Assembly (NCBI RefSeq): GCF_051650185.1
Contig: NZ_JBOFIN010000146.1
Location: forward strand, 1-64,000
Source: Scandinavium sp051650185
GTDB lineage: Bacteria; Pseudomonadota; Gammaproteobacteria; Enterobacterales; Enterobacteriaceae
DNA length: 64,000 nt
Direction: 5' to 3'
The notes below the pieces were generated by a model. That model saw only the letters and a list, made by a program, of their open reading frames with translations. It did no database searches and was not told where the DNA came from. Below, one piece after another: positions 1-8,556 of this stretch. The stretch's first letter is position 1; each line of letters starts with the position of its first letter. Made by a program: the position numbers and the translations under genes.

Positions 1-202
1 CAAACTCGGTACGTAATGACATGGTATCTCTCGCATCCCAGGGCATAAGCGACTCCATAAACGGGTTCTTATGCCTTAGTTGTAAGTGTCTACCATGTCC
101 CCGAACAAGTGTTCATGATGTCCCCGGACCGTACACCCACGGGGAGAGGGAGCAAACACTAAAACGCTTCCTGAAACGAAGCGTTTGCTGTTTACCTCGG
201 GC
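1..202. other. Left-edge non-coding region
   Basis: No convincing gene is visible here. Two copies of the 12-mer ATGTCCCCGRAC lie at 95-106 and 118-129. Closely spaced direct repeats of this kind occur at the ends of some IS21- and IS481-type insertion sequences, but no transposase is present, so an IS remnant is only a possibility. A half copy of the GC-rich intergenic repeat (cggggagaggg) lies at about 139-150. In E. coli the next gene to the left of ryhB is yhhX, which would lie outside the window. Confidence 0.4.
162..186. terminator. Hairpin left of ryhB
   Basis: Perfect 9-bp inverted repeat AAACGCTTC / GAAGCGTTT with a 7-nt loop. There is no long T-run on either side, so it may be a weak or bidirectional terminator for the gene left of the window. 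Confidence 0.35.
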
Positions 203-300
203 AAAAAAAAAGCCAGCACCCGGCTGGCTATAAAAATAATACTGGAAGCAATGTGAGCAATGTCGTGCTTCAGGTTCTCCGTAGGGGTCTCCCTGAACGC
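203..300 (-). ncRNA. ryhB: RyhB iron-stress small RNA
   Basis: Read on the minus strand from 300, this contains the conserved RyhB core (AGCACGACATTGCTCACATT) that pairs with target mRNAs such as sodB and sdhCDAB. It ends in a strong intrinsic terminator: the stem AGCCAG...CTGGCT at 211-229, then nine T residues (203-211 on the minus strand). Position next to yhhY is the same as in E. coli. RyhB is Hfq-dependent and, when iron is short, represses mRNAs for non-essential iron-using proteins. The stretch between the core and the terminator stem looks a little longer and more U-rich than I recall for E. coli RyhB. A Fur box immediately upstream supports the call. Confidence 0.95.
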
Positions 301-305
301 ATGGC

Positions 306-324
306 AATAATAATCATTATCATT
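306..324 (-). promoter_or_regulatory. Fur box / ryhB promoter
   Basis: The minus strand reads AATGATAATGATTATTATT, a close match to the 19-bp Fur consensus GATAATGATAATCATTATC. It overlaps a -10-like TATTAT (307-312, minus strand), about 7 bases before the inferred RyhB start at 300. This is the arrangement in which Fe-Fur represses ryhB. Confidence 0.9.
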
Positions 325-422
325 CGCACTTGTCTAGCAATTTTTAACAAAAAACAGCAGTTGACGAATTTTTGTGATTCAGAGAGGGTTAAAGGGAAAA
401 CACAACCCAAAGGAGAAGAGGA

Positions 423-911
423 ATGAGTGACATAGTGATACGCCATGTACAAGCTGCCGATGCTGAAGCTTTACATCAGATGCATACCCATCAGGGCGTC
501 TATCACGACACGCTACAAATTCCTCATCCGTCCATGGACATGTGGCACGAACGCGTGATGCGCAAGCCCGGAAGACGGCAGCTAGTGGCCTGCATCGATG
601 AGCGAGTGGTGGGTCATCTGGCGCTGGACGTAATGGAAAACCCACGTCGTAGCCATGTCGCAACCTTTGGGATCAGCATTGCGTCTGAATTCCAGAATCG
701 CGGCGTGGGCAGCGCCCTGATGCGTGAGATGGTAAACCTGTGCGACAACTGGCTGCGTGTCGACAGAATCGAGCTGACGGTGTTTGTCGATAACCCACTG
801 GCAATCGCGCTATACCGCAAGTTTGGTTTTGAAATTGAGGGCACGGGTAAGCACTACGCGCTGCGTAATGGCGAGTATGTGGATGCTTACTTTATGGCAC
901 GGATGAAATAG
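423..911 (+). CDS. yhhY: GNAT N-acetyltransferase YhhY
   Basis: A 162-residue protein of the GNAT fold that matches E. coli YhhY (AaaT), reported as an N-acetyltransferase acting on amino acids such as phenylalanine and methionine. The acetyl-CoA-binding motif A is seen as RGVGSALMREM at about residues 92-102, and the C-terminal segment FGFEIEGTGKHYALRNGEYVD fragments (EIEGTGK, NGEYVDAYFMAR) are typical of the family. The start is supported by AAAGGAGAAGAGG just before the ATG. It stands alone, divergent from ryhB, and ends in a palindromic intergenic repeat. Substrate is taken from the family, not from the sequence. Confidence 0.93.
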   Translation: MSDIVIRHVQAADAEALHQMHTHQGVYHDTLQIPHPSMDMWHERVMRKPGRRQLVACIDERVVGHLALDVMENPRRSHVATFGISIASEFQNRGVGSALMREMVNLCDNWLRVDRIELTVFVDNPLAIALYRKFGFEIEGTGKHYALRNGEYVDAYFMARMK

Positions 912-912
912 C

Positions 913-1055
913 TAACCCTCACCCCGGCCCTCTCCCTAAAAGGGAGAGGGAGAAAACCGCAACAACACCAGTCCCGCCTGCCCCATAGCGAAAATGGGAG
1001 AAAACCGGCGCAAATCAGTCCCCTCTCCTCTTTGAGGAGAGGGTTAGGGTGAGGA
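913..1055. repeat. Paired GC-rich palindromic repeat
   Basis: Two oppositely oriented copies (913-951 and 1021-1055) of a repeat built on CCCTCACCCCGGCCCTCTCCC, each itself a hairpin (CTCTCCCT...AGGGAGAG). The same family recurs at about 6.96-7.04, 14.6, 18.9, 46.8 and 63.8 kb, always between genes. The pairing resembles a BIME arrangement, and the copy here lies between the convergent yhhY and ggt, where it may also help stop transcription. Confidence 0.8.
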
Positions 1056-1060
1056 AAAAA

Positions 1061-2842
1061 TCAATACCCCGCCGTCAAATCATCCACGGAACGCGGATCT
1101 GAAGCGCCATACAATGCGCCGTCCGGGCCGACCATAATACTTTGGGTGCTGCCCATCGCTTCTTTCACCGCGACTTTCTGCCCTTTCTGTTCCAGCAGCT
1201 TCAGCGTGTCCGGGCTAAATCCCTTCTCCACTCGCAGCTCGTCAGGCAGCCACTGGTGATGGAAGCGCGGAGCGTTAGTCGCTTCAGCCACATTCATGCC
1301 AAAGTCGATAGTATTGACCACCATCTGCAACACGGTGGTGATGATTCGGCTCCCGCCAGGGCTACCCGTCACCAGCCAGGTTTTGCCGTCTTTCACCACG
1401 ATAGTGGGCGACATCGACGATAACGGGCGTTTGTTCGGCCCCACGGCGTTGGCATCACCGCCTACCAGACCATAAACGTTCGGCACGCCCGGCTTGGCAG
1501 AGAAATCATCCATCTCGTTGTTCATCAGAATGCCAGTGTTCCCCGCCACAATCCCTGTTCCGAACGTGGTGTTGAGGGTATAAGTCACCGCCACGGCGTT
1601 CCCGTCTTTATCCACGACAGAGAAATGCGTGGTCTGATTGCTTTCATACGGGGCCAGCTTACCCGGGCGAATTTCGCTCGACGGTTTGGCCTTGTTGACG
1701 TCAATCTCGCTGGCGATGGATTTGGCGTACGCCTTGCTGGTCAGCGCCTGCCACGGCACTTTCACAAAATCAGGGTCGCCGAGGTATTCCGAGCGATCGG
1801 CATAAGCGTGCTTCTCCGCTTCGGCCATGATTTGCATCGCATCGGCGCTGCCAAAACCGTATTTGTGCATATCGAAGTTCTCCAGAATATTGAGGATTTC
1901 AACGATATGAATGCCGCCAGACGAGGGAGGCGGCATGGAGAAGACCTGATAACCACGGTAACCCCCGCTGATGGGCGCGCGTTCGACGGCTTTGTAGTTC
2001 GCCAAATCCTCTTTGGTCATCAGCCCGCCGTTTTTCTTCATTTCCTCGGCAATCTGATCGGCAATGGACCCTTTATAGAACGCATCCGGGCCATTCTCAG
2101 CGATCATTTCCAGGCTCTTCGCCAGATTCGCCTGCACCAGTTTGTCGCCCTTTTTCAGCGGCTCACCGTTTTTCCAGAAGATAGCTTTGCTGTTCTCATG
2201 ATTAGGGATCACTTCGCTGCCGTAGGTTTTCAGGTCATCGGCCAGCGCATCGTTCACCACAAAGCCCTCTTTCGCCAGCTTAATTGCCGGCCGCACGACT
2301 TTGTTGAGCGGCATTGTGCCGTACTCTTTCAACGCCAGTGAGAAACCGGCAACGGTGCCCGGCGTGCCGGAAGCCAGATGTGAAGTGAGGGATTTTTTGC
2401 TGTCAGGGTTGCCCTGATCGTCGAGGAACATGTCGCGAGTGGCCTGAGCGGGTGCCATTTCACGGAAATCGATCGCCGTCGTTTTTCCGTCTTTGGTGCG
2501 TAACAGCATAAAGCCGCCACCGCCAAGATTACCGGCCTGCGGGTGCGTGACCGCCAGCGCATAACCCACGGCCACCGCGGCATCCACCGCGTTTCCGCCC
2601 TCTTTCAGAATATCGACACCGACTTTCGTGGCCGTCGCATCCACCGAGGCCACCATGCCCTGTTGCGCACTAACGGGGTGGAAAACATCTTCTTCAACGC
2701 CGTAAGACACCGCCGGAGCGGGTGCGGAAGGGGTCGAAACGGGAGGAACCGAGACTGGCGGTGGCGTAGCCCCGACGGTGAAACAGCTTCCTGCCAGCAG
2801 AGCAGCCATCGCCGCCCCGCGCCAAAAACGAGTTTCAATCAT
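1061..2842 (-). CDS. ggt: Gamma-glutamyltranspeptidase (periplasmic)
   Basis: A 593-residue preproenzyme that hydrolyses glutathione and other gamma-glutamyl compounds or transfers the glutamyl group to amino acids. An N-terminal signal peptide (residues 1 to about 25) is followed by a Pro/Ser/Val-rich stretch (about 26-45), then the large subunit. Autocleavage is expected before Thr404 in SNQTTHFSVVD, which becomes the N-terminal nucleophile of the small subunit. The downstream LNTTFGTG and the PLSSMSPTIV segment are conserved substrate-binding regions. E. coli Ggt is 580 residues, so the extra length lies in the linker after the signal peptide. It is divergent from yhhA, as in E. coli. Confidence 0.97.
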   Translation of the reverse strand: MIETRFWRGAAMAALLAGSCFTVGATPPPVSVPPVSTPSAPAPAVSYGVEEDVFHPVSAQQGMVASVDATATKVGVDILKEGGNAVDAAVAVGYALAVTHPQAGNLGGGGFMLLRTKDGKTTAIDFREMAPAQATRDMFLDDQGNPDSKKSLTSHLASGTPGTVAGFSLALKEYGTMPLNKVVRPAIKLAKEGFVVNDALADDLKTYGSEVIPNHENSKAIFWKNGEPLKKGDKLVQANLAKSLEMIAENGPDAFYKGSIADQIAEEMKKNGGLMTKEDLANYKAVERAPISGGYRGYQVFSMPPPSSGGIHIVEILNILENFDMHKYGFGSADAMQIMAEAEKHAYADRSEYLGDPDFVKVPWQALTSKAYAKSIASEIDVNKAKPSSEIRPGKLAPYESNQTTHFSVVDKDGNAVAVTYTLNTTFGTGIVAGNTGILMNNEMDDFSAKPGVPNVYGLVGGDANAVGPNKRPLSSMSPTIVVKDGKTWLVTGSPGGSRIITTVLQMVVNTIDFGMNVAEATNAPRFHHQWLPDELRVEKGFSPDTLKLLEQKGQKVAVKEAMGSTQSIMVGPDGALYGASDPRSVDDLTAGY

Positions 2843-2965
2843 TGTTCTTCTCCAGGTGAAAGGATTTATGCTCCCGCTTAAGCCTGGTTCACAATTCTTA
2901 AAAAATCATCGTGGTGCGCAAATGGAGGTAAACTTAAAGGAGCCCTCAAAAGGGGAGGAGGAAAG

Positions 2966-3376
2966 ATGAAAAAGTTATTACTTATTGCGGCGCTGATGCC
3001 GTTTGCCGTACTTGCACAGCCGTTAAACCCGACCAACAACCCGAATCAGCCGGGGTATGTGATCCCCAGCCAGCAGCGGATGCAAAATCAGATGCAGAGC
3101 CAGCAGATCCAGCAAAAAGGGATGCTCAACCAGCAGTTGCAGACTCAGACGCAGCTTCAGCAACAGCATCTGAAAACGCAGCTGAACGACAATCAGCAAC
3201 GGGTGATGAATTCCCAGCCGGGGGAGCAAATGCTGCCCAATACCAACGGCGGGATGTTGAGCGGCGGCAGTAGCGACAAAATGTTAAACAGTTCGTCGCA
3301 ACAGCACATGCTGCCGCAGACGCAGAACGGCGACCTGCTGAGTACGCCGTCCAATCCGCAGCCGCTTTCCCGCTAA
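2966..3376 (+). CDS. yhhA: YhhA, Gln-rich secreted protein (DUF2756)
   Basis: A 136-residue protein with a clear signal peptide (MKKLLLIAALMPFAVLAQ, cleavage near residue 17) and then a very Gln/Asn/Met-rich, low-complexity body. Gln-rich stretches (QNQMQSQQIQQKG, QLQTQTQLQQQHLK) fill residues 40-75. It matches E. coli YhhA, a DUF2756 protein of unknown function, in sequence style and position between ggt and ugpQ. A very strong Shine-Dalgarno (GGGGAGGAGG) precedes the ATG. No enzyme motif is seen. The composition suggests an extended or coiled periplasmic protein. Confidence 0.9.
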   Translation: MKKLLLIAALMPFAVLAQPLNPTNNPNQPGYVIPSQQRMQNQMQSQQIQQKGMLNQQLQTQTQLQQQHLKTQLNDNQQRVMNSQPGEQMLPNTNGGMLSGGSSDKMLNSSSQQHMLPQTQNGDLLSTPSNPQPLSR

Positions 3377-3379
3377 TCA

Positions 3380-4117
3380 CTAGCGGAAATCTGGCCCAAT
3401 AGTATCAATCGCATCGGTACAGATGCAGTCCACGCCCCAGCTCAGCAGCTCTGCTGCACGCTGGGGTTTGTTGACGGTATACACCAGAATATGCAGCCCC
3501 GCCGCCTTCAGCATTTTCACCCGCGCTTCATCCAGCAGCTTGTGATACAGGTGAATCGACACGCAGCCTAAACGCGTCGTCAGCGCCTGCCAGTCATCTC
3601 GCCAGTCGTCCAGCAGCAGCCCGCGCGGCAGTTCAGGCGCAGCGTCCTGAGCGGCTTCCAGCGCATCAATCTCAAAGGAAGAAAGTAACGGCGGCGTCAT
3701 GCCTTGCCACAGTTCGCGGGCAGCTAACGCAACAGTTTTGCCAGTCAGCGGGCCGGTGCCTGTGGTGGGCTTAATTTCAATATTCGCCATCATGCCATGC
3801 TGCCGACAACGCTCCGCCACTTGCGACAGCAGAGGCAGCGGCTCACCTTTAAACTCACTGCTGTACCAGCTGCCCGCATCCACTTTCAGCAGTTCATCCC
3901 AGCGCAATTCCCCTGCCACACCCCATCCGTTGCTGGTGCGCTCAAGGTTGTCGTCGTGGAGCAGGAAAATCTGCCCGTCTTTCGACAGCTTGGCGTCAAA
4001 CTCGATCATCGTGTGACCGTAGCGGGCGCCGACGTCAATCGCCGCCAGGGTATTTTCCGGAGCCCGCTTGCCGCCGCCACGATGGGCGACAATGCGCGGG
4101 TAAGGCCAGTTACTCAT
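3380..4117 (-). CDS. ugpQ: Glycerophosphodiester phosphodiesterase, cytosolic
   Basis: A 245-residue GDPD-family enzyme that hydrolyses glycerophosphodiesters entering through the Ugp transporter to glycerol-3-phosphate plus an alcohol. The family signature is present at the N-terminus: IVAHRGGGKRAPENTLAAI (catalytic His-Arg and metal-binding Glu), then EFDAKLSKDG and LLHDDNLERT. No signal peptide is seen, which separates it from periplasmic GlpQ. The start overlaps the ugpC stop by 4 bases, so it is the last gene of ugpBAECQ. It converges with yhhA, with only about 3 bases between their stops. Confidence 0.97.
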   Translation of the reverse strand: MSNWPYPRIVAHRGGGKRAPENTLAAIDVGARYGHTMIEFDAKLSKDGQIFLLHDDNLERTSNGWGVAGELRWDELLKVDAGSWYSSEFKGEPLPLLSQVAERCRQHGMMANIEIKPTTGTGPLTGKTVALAARELWQGMTPPLLSSFEIDALEAAQDAAPELPRGLLLDDWRDDWQALTTRLGCVSIHLYHKLLDEARVKMLKAAGLHILVYTVNKPQRAAELLSWGVDCICTDAIDTIGPDFR

Positions 4118-5187
4118 ACACGTTGTCCTGTTTCACCCTCAAACAGATGCAGATGATTTTCCGGCAAATGCAGCCACAGCGTGCTGCCCGCCTGCGGGCG
4201 CTGCTGATGCGGCAGACGCACCACCATTTTTTGCTCGCCCCAGCGGCCGTGCGCGAGGTTATCTGCACCCAAAATTTCCAGCGTATCCATCACCAGCGGT
4301 ACGCCGCCTTCGGCCTGTGAGCTTAGCGCAATATGCTCCGGACGAATACCCAGCGTCATTCGCCTTCCGGCATAGCCGCGATGCTGCCAGTTCATCGGTA
4401 GCGCCATGCCGCTGGCCAGTTCAAAATGGGTGCCCGATGTGCTGACATGCCCGTCCAGCAGGTTCATCGCCGGGCTGCCGATAAAGCTCGCCACAAAGCG
4501 CGTGGCGGGCTTTTCGTAAACTTCTACCGGTGTGCCAATCTGCTCGGCAACGCCTTTGTTCATCACCATTACACGCTGAGCAAGCGTCATCGCCTCGACC
4601 TGATCGTGAGTCACGTACAGTGACGTGGTGTTCAGACGACGATGCAGTTGCTGAAGTTCGAGGCGCATCTGGACACGCAGTTTGGCATCAAGATTCGAGA
4701 GCGGTTCATCGAACAGAAACACCGCCGGGTCGCGCACAATCGCTCGGCCCATTGCCACACGCTGGCGCTGGCCGCCGGAAAGCTCACGCGGGCGACGTTT
4801 CAATAGCGCATCCAGTTCAAGAATGCGCGCCGCCTCTTTCACCTTCTCCGCAATATGCCCTTTGCCCATACCGCGGATTTTCAGGCCCCAGGCCATGTTC
4901 TCTTCCACGCTCATGTGCGGATAAAGCGCATAGTTCTGGAACACCATCGCGATGCCGCGCTCTTTGGGTTCCAGCTCCGTCACACGCTGTCGGTCAATCC
5001 AGATATCGCCGCTTGAGACGCGTTCCAGCCCGGCCACCATGCGCAGCAGCGTCGATTTCCCGCAGCCAGATGGCCCCACCATCACGATAAATTCACCGTC
5101 GGAAACATCCAGCGTCAGCGGCTGGATAACCTGGGTTTTGTTGTTGTCCCAGCTCTTGGTGACCGCCTGTAATTTCAGTCCTGCCAT
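4114..5187 (-). CDS. ugpC: sn-Glycerol-3-phosphate ABC transporter ATPase
   Basis: A 357-codon reading frame (to MAGLKLQAVTK...) for the ATPase that drives G3P/glycerophosphodiester import. Walker A GPSGCGKST, ABC signature LSGGQRQR, Walker B VFLFDEPLSNLD and the His loop VTHDQVEAM are intact. The C-terminal MalK-type regulatory domain includes IRPEHI. A slightly upstream ATG (5199) exists, but MAGLKLQ matches the E. coli start and begins one base after the ugpE stop, so 5187 is preferred. It works with UgpA, UgpE and UgpB. Confidence 0.96.
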   Translation of the reverse strand: MAGLKLQAVTKSWDNNKTQVIQPLTLDVSDGEFIVMVGPSGCGKSTLLRMVAGLERVSSGDIWIDRQRVTELEPKERGIAMVFQNYALYPHMSVEENMAWGLKIRGMGKGHIAEKVKEAARILELDALLKRRPRELSGGQRQRVAMGRAIVRDPAVFLFDEPLSNLDAKLRVQMRLELQQLHRRLNTTSLYVTHDQVEAMTLAQRVMVMNKGVAEQIGTPVEVYEKPATRFVASFIGSPAMNLLDGHVSTSGTHFELASGMALPMNWQHRGYAGRRMTLGIRPEHIALSSQAEGGVPLVMDTLEILGADNLAHGRWGEQKMVVRLPHQQRPQAGSTLWLHLPENHLHLFEGETGQRV

Positions 5188-5188
5188 C

Positions 5189-6034
5189 TTATTTCTCACT
5201 GTCCACTAAACCACGCACGAACGCGCGCTGCATGGCTAAAACGATAATAACGGGCGGGATCAGCGTCAGCAGCATCGCCGCCATCACCTGATTCCACGCC
5301 GTGGTGCCTTCGCCGGTGGCGATCATCCCTTTGATCCCTGCAACCGCCGTACCGAGGTTCACATCAGTCACGATCAGCAGCGGCCACAGATACTGGTTCC
5401 AGCCGTAGATAAAGGTGATCACAAATAACGCGGCAAGGTTGGTTTTCGACAGCGGCAGCACGATGTCGCGGAAAAAGCGCATCGGCGAAGCGCCGTCAAT
5501 GCGGGCCGCTTCCATCAGCTCATCCGGCAACGTCATGAAGAACTGACGAAACAGGAAGGTTGCCGTGGCCGAAGCCATCAGAGGAAGCGTCAGCCCGGTG
5601 TAGCTGTCGAGCAGTTTGAGGTTGGCGATCACTTCCACCGTCGGGAAAATACGCACTTCAACCGGCAGCATCAGGGTGATAAAAATCATCCAGAAGAAGA
5701 GGTTACGCAGCGGGAAGCGGAACCAGACGATGGCGAAAGCCGACAGCATCGACACCGCGATTTTGCCCACCGTGATGGTGAACGCCATGATGAAACTGTT
5801 GAGCAGCATCAGCCAGAACGGTGCGCTGTTTGCGCCCACGCCCTGCAACCAGATGGTTTTCAGGTTATCCAGCAGATGCGAACCCGGAATGAGCGTCATC
5901 GGCGTGGCGAAGACCGCTTTGTCGTCCAGCGTCGCCGCCACAAATGCGACGTACAGCGGGAAAAGGATCACCGCAATCCCGAGGATTAACATGATGTGGC
6001 TGAACCAGGTCAGCCCGCGACGATGTTCAATCAT
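5189..6034 (-). CDS. ugpE: G3P ABC transporter permease UgpE
   Basis: A 281-residue inner-membrane permease with about six transmembrane segments. The cytoplasmic EAA loop that docks onto the ATPase is visible as EAARIDGASPMRFFRDIVLPL at about residues 181-201 (EAARIDGAS...LPL). It forms the channel with UgpA. The start overlaps the end of ugpA by 4 bases and the stop lies one base from ugpC, which indicates tight translational coupling within ugpBAECQ. Confidence 0.96.
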   Translation of the reverse strand: MIEHRRGLTWFSHIMLILGIAVILFPLYVAFVAATLDDKAVFATPMTLIPGSHLLDNLKTIWLQGVGANSAPFWLMLLNSFIMAFTITVGKIAVSMLSAFAIVWFRFPLRNLFFWMIFITLMLPVEVRIFPTVEVIANLKLLDSYTGLTLPLMASATATFLFRQFFMTLPDELMEAARIDGASPMRFFRDIVLPLSKTNLAALFVITFIYGWNQYLWPLLIVTDVNLGTAVAGIKGMIATGEGTTAWNQVMAAMLLTLIPPVIIVLAMQRAFVRGLVDSEK

Positions 6035-6918
6035 TGATAGCGCACCTTACTTTCAACGTAGCGGAACTGAACCACGGTCAGAATGATGACGAGCAGCATC
6101 AGCACCACCGACTGTGCAGCAGATGCCGACAGGTCGAGGCCCGCAAAGCCTTCGCGATAAATTTTGTAGATAAGTGTGGTGGTGGCCTGCACCGGACCGC
6201 CCGCCGTCGCCGCATCGATAACCGGGAAGGTGTCGAAAAAGGCGTACACCAGATTCACCACCAGCAGGAAAAAACTCACCGGGGCGATAAGCGGCAACGC
6301 AATCGCAAAGAAACGCCTCACCGGGCCAGCACCATCGATGGCGGCAGCTTCAACAAGTGAACGAGGAATGGATTGCAAAGCGGCGAAGAAGAACAGGAAG
6401 TTGTAGCTTATCTGCTTCCACACCGAGGCAAACACCACCAGGAACATTGCCTGTCCGCTGTTCTGCGCGTGGTTCCAGTTGTAGCCCACCAGCTCCAGCC
6501 AGTGCGTTATCAACCCACGCCCTGGGTTGAAGAGGAAAATCCACAACACCGCCGCAATCGCAGGCGCAACGGCGTACGGCAGCAGCATTAAGGTTTGATA
6601 GAGGCGGCTACCGCGTACCACATAATCGACCAGTGCGGCGAAGAACAGCGACACCAGCAGGCCGCTGATTGTCACCAGGCCGCTGAATTTCATGGTCGTC
6701 CAGAACGCGTCGAGGTAGTAGCTGCCATGGAACAGGGCGATGAAATTATCGAGCCCGACGAACTCGCTGGACAACCCGAACGGATCGACGCTTTGCAGCG
6801 AATACCACAGCGCTTCGCCCGCAGGCCAGATGAAGAAAATAACGGTAATGATCAGCTGTGGCGCAACCAGCGCGTAAGGCAGCCAGCGCGAGCGAAATAC
6901 CGGACGGGATGATGACAT
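6031..6918 (-). CDS. ugpA: G3P ABC transporter permease UgpA
   Basis: A 295-residue inner-membrane permease, partner of UgpE. The EAA motif is seen as EAAAIDGAGPVRRFFAIALP near residues 206-225. About six transmembrane segments are predicted from hydrophobic stretches. An ATG nine codons upstream (6945) is open, but MSSSRPVFRSRWLPY matches the E. coli N-terminus and length exactly, so 6918 is chosen. A GC-rich palindromic repeat pair separates it from ugpB. Confidence 0.96.
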   Translation of the reverse strand: MSSSRPVFRSRWLPYALVAPQLIITVIFFIWPAGEALWYSLQSVDPFGLSSEFVGLDNFIALFHGSYYLDAFWTTMKFSGLVTISGLLVSLFFAALVDYVVRGSRLYQTLMLLPYAVAPAIAAVLWIFLFNPGRGLITHWLELVGYNWNHAQNSGQAMFLVVFASVWKQISYNFLFFFAALQSIPRSLVEAAAIDGAGPVRRFFAIALPLIAPVSFFLLVVNLVYAFFDTFPVIDAATAGGPVQATTTLIYKIYREGFAGLDLSASAAQSVVLMLLVIILTVVQFRYVESKVRYQ

Positions 6919-6958
6919 TGCGATGATCTTTCCTGATTGGAGCAAAGTGCACGTTGCT

Positions 6959-7040
6959 CCCCCTCTCCCCGGCCCTCTCCCCCAAGGAGAGGGAGAAAAG
7001 AAATCCCCTCTCCCTTTGGGAGAGGGTTAGGGAGAGGGGA
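6959..7040. repeat. Paired GC-rich repeat inside the ugp operon
   Basis: Two inverted copies (6959-6995 and 7004-7040) of the CCCTCTCCC...GGGAGAGGG family between ugpB and ugpA. The position resembles REP-type elements in transporter operons that stabilise the upstream binding-protein mRNA, so it may raise UgpB over the membrane components. That role is an inference. Confidence 0.75.
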
Positions 7041-7046
7041 AAAACA

Positions 7047-8363
7047 TTAAGACTTCGTTGATTTCTCAAAGCGACGCAGCAACTGATTGCCACGTTCTAC
7101 AGCTGCATCCAGTGCCTGCTGTGGGGTTTTCTTGCCCGTCCACACCGATTCCAGCTCTTCATCCACAATGGTGCGGATTTGCGGCATGTTGCCCAGACGC
7201 AGACCTTTGGTGAACGGCAACGGCGGCTTGTTCAGCATCTGACGTGTGGCCGTATCTGCCCCTGGGTTCTTGTCATAGAAGCCCTGTTGGCGAGTCAGGT
7301 CATAGGCCGCTTTGGTGATCGGCAGATAACCCGTTTTCTGGTGCCACTCGGCAGCGATTTCCGGTTTGGTCAGGAAGTCGAGGAACTCGGCAACGCCCAT
7401 ATAGGTGTCTTTATCTTTGCCCTGCATCACCCACAGGCTGGCCCCGCCGATGATGGCGTTTTGCGGCGCGCCTTTAGCGTCAGCGTCGTATGGCATCATC
7501 CCTACGCCGTAATTGAATTTGGCGTACTGACGGATATCGGCCAGTGAGCCCGAAGACGCGGTGGTGATGGCGCAATCCCCGTTATAGAACTTCTCGGTAG
7601 ATTCATCTTTACGCCCGAAGTAGCTGAAATCGCCCTTCTTGTTCAGCGCTTCGAGCATGGCGATGTGCTTCACCTGCTCCGGCTTGTTGAATTCCAGTAC
7701 CGCATCGGTGCCGTCAAAGCCGTTGTTTTTGCTGGCGAACGGTAAGCCGTTCCAGGCGCTGAAGTTTTCCAGTTGGATCCAGCCCTGCCAGCCGCTGGCG
7801 TAACCGCACTTCATCCCTGCGGCTTTCAGTTTGGCGGTGTACTCCGCCAGATCCTGCCAGGTTTTCGGCGGCTGATCCGGGTTTAATCCGGCTTTTTTGA
7901 AAGCGTCTTTGTTGTAATACAGCACCGGCGTGGAGCTGTTAAACGGCTGGCTCAGCAGGTGCCCGGTTTTGGAGTCGGTGTAGTAACCCGACACCGTCGG
8001 CACAAACTGCGATTCATCAAACTTGATGCCCGCATCGTTAAACACTTCGTACACCGGCTTGATGGCTTTCGACGCCATCATGGTTGCGGTACCGACTTCA
8101 TAGACCTGCAAAATAGCAGGCGCGTTGCCAGTACGGAAAGCCGCGATCCCTGCGGCCAGGCTCTGTTCGTAGTTGCCTTTGTAAATCGGCACAATTTTGT
8201 AGTCAGGGTGCGCGTCGTTGAAACGCTGTGCGAGGGAGTCAACTTCTTTGCCTAACTCCCCTTCCATGGAATGCCAGAAAGGTATGGTGGTGGCCGCCAT
8301 CGCCTGAGAGGCAAATGCCAGACCCAGAGTGACAGCTAAAGCGGTGTGTCGTAACGATGTCAT
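7047..8363 (-). CDS. ugpB: G3P periplasmic binding protein UgpB
   Basis: A 438-residue solute-binding protein that captures glycerol-3-phosphate and glycerophosphodiesters in the periplasm. The signal peptide is MTSLRHTALAVTLGLAFASQ with cleavage after AMA, before TTIPFWHSMEGELGKEV. Near-identity to E. coli UgpB extends to the end (ERGNQLLRRFEKSTKS). Codons upstream to 8462 are open, but they give an unlikely N-terminus; 8363 gives the E. coli length and a signal peptide, with AGAGAT before it. It is the first gene of the operon and is preceded by Pho-box-like sequences. Confidence 0.96.
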   Translation of the reverse strand: MTSLRHTALAVTLGLAFASQAMAATTIPFWHSMEGELGKEVDSLAQRFNDAHPDYKIVPIYKGNYEQSLAAGIAAFRTGNAPAILQVYEVGTATMMASKAIKPVYEVFNDAGIKFDESQFVPTVSGYYTDSKTGHLLSQPFNSSTPVLYYNKDAFKKAGLNPDQPPKTWQDLAEYTAKLKAAGMKCGYASGWQGWIQLENFSAWNGLPFASKNNGFDGTDAVLEFNKPEQVKHIAMLEALNKKGDFSYFGRKDESTEKFYNGDCAITTASSGSLADIRQYAKFNYGVGMMPYDADAKGAPQNAIIGGASLWVMQGKDKDTYMGVAEFLDFLTKPEIAAEWHQKTGYLPITKAAYDLTRQQGFYDKNPGADTATRQMLNKPPLPFTKGLRLGNMPQIRTIVDEELESVWTGKKTPQQALDAAVERGNQLLRRFEKSTKS

Positions 8364-8425
8364 TCGGTTATCTCTCTTGTTATCTCGGATGCGCGAAATC
8401 ACGCGTTTTATGCTCGCGAGGTAAC

Positions 8426-8478
8426 ATGACATGCGCGAATGACAGAAAAATAACCGGAACATGACGAAGCGGTGACAG
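8426..8478 (-). promoter_or_regulatory. Pho box region upstream of ugpB
   Basis: At 8461-8478 the minus strand reads CTGTCACCGCTTCGTCAT, two 7-bp PhoB half sites (CTGTCAC, TCGTCAT) with the correct 4-bp spacing. A second pair (CTGTCAT...ATGTCAT, 8426-8445) is present with 6-bp spacing. E. coli ugp is activated by phosphate starvation through PhoB, so this is the expected operator. Confidence 0.75.
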
Positions 8479-8556
8479 CCAGGCTTCAGAGGGGTGATGA
8501 TTCGATGACGCCAACGCGGTGCGGCTGGCGGTGTTTAACGACAGCGCGAGGGCTGA

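Noticed and set aside
1625..2341. 238-codon plus-strand frame inside ggt
   Set aside because: Shadow of the high-GC ggt gene; its translation has no family features.
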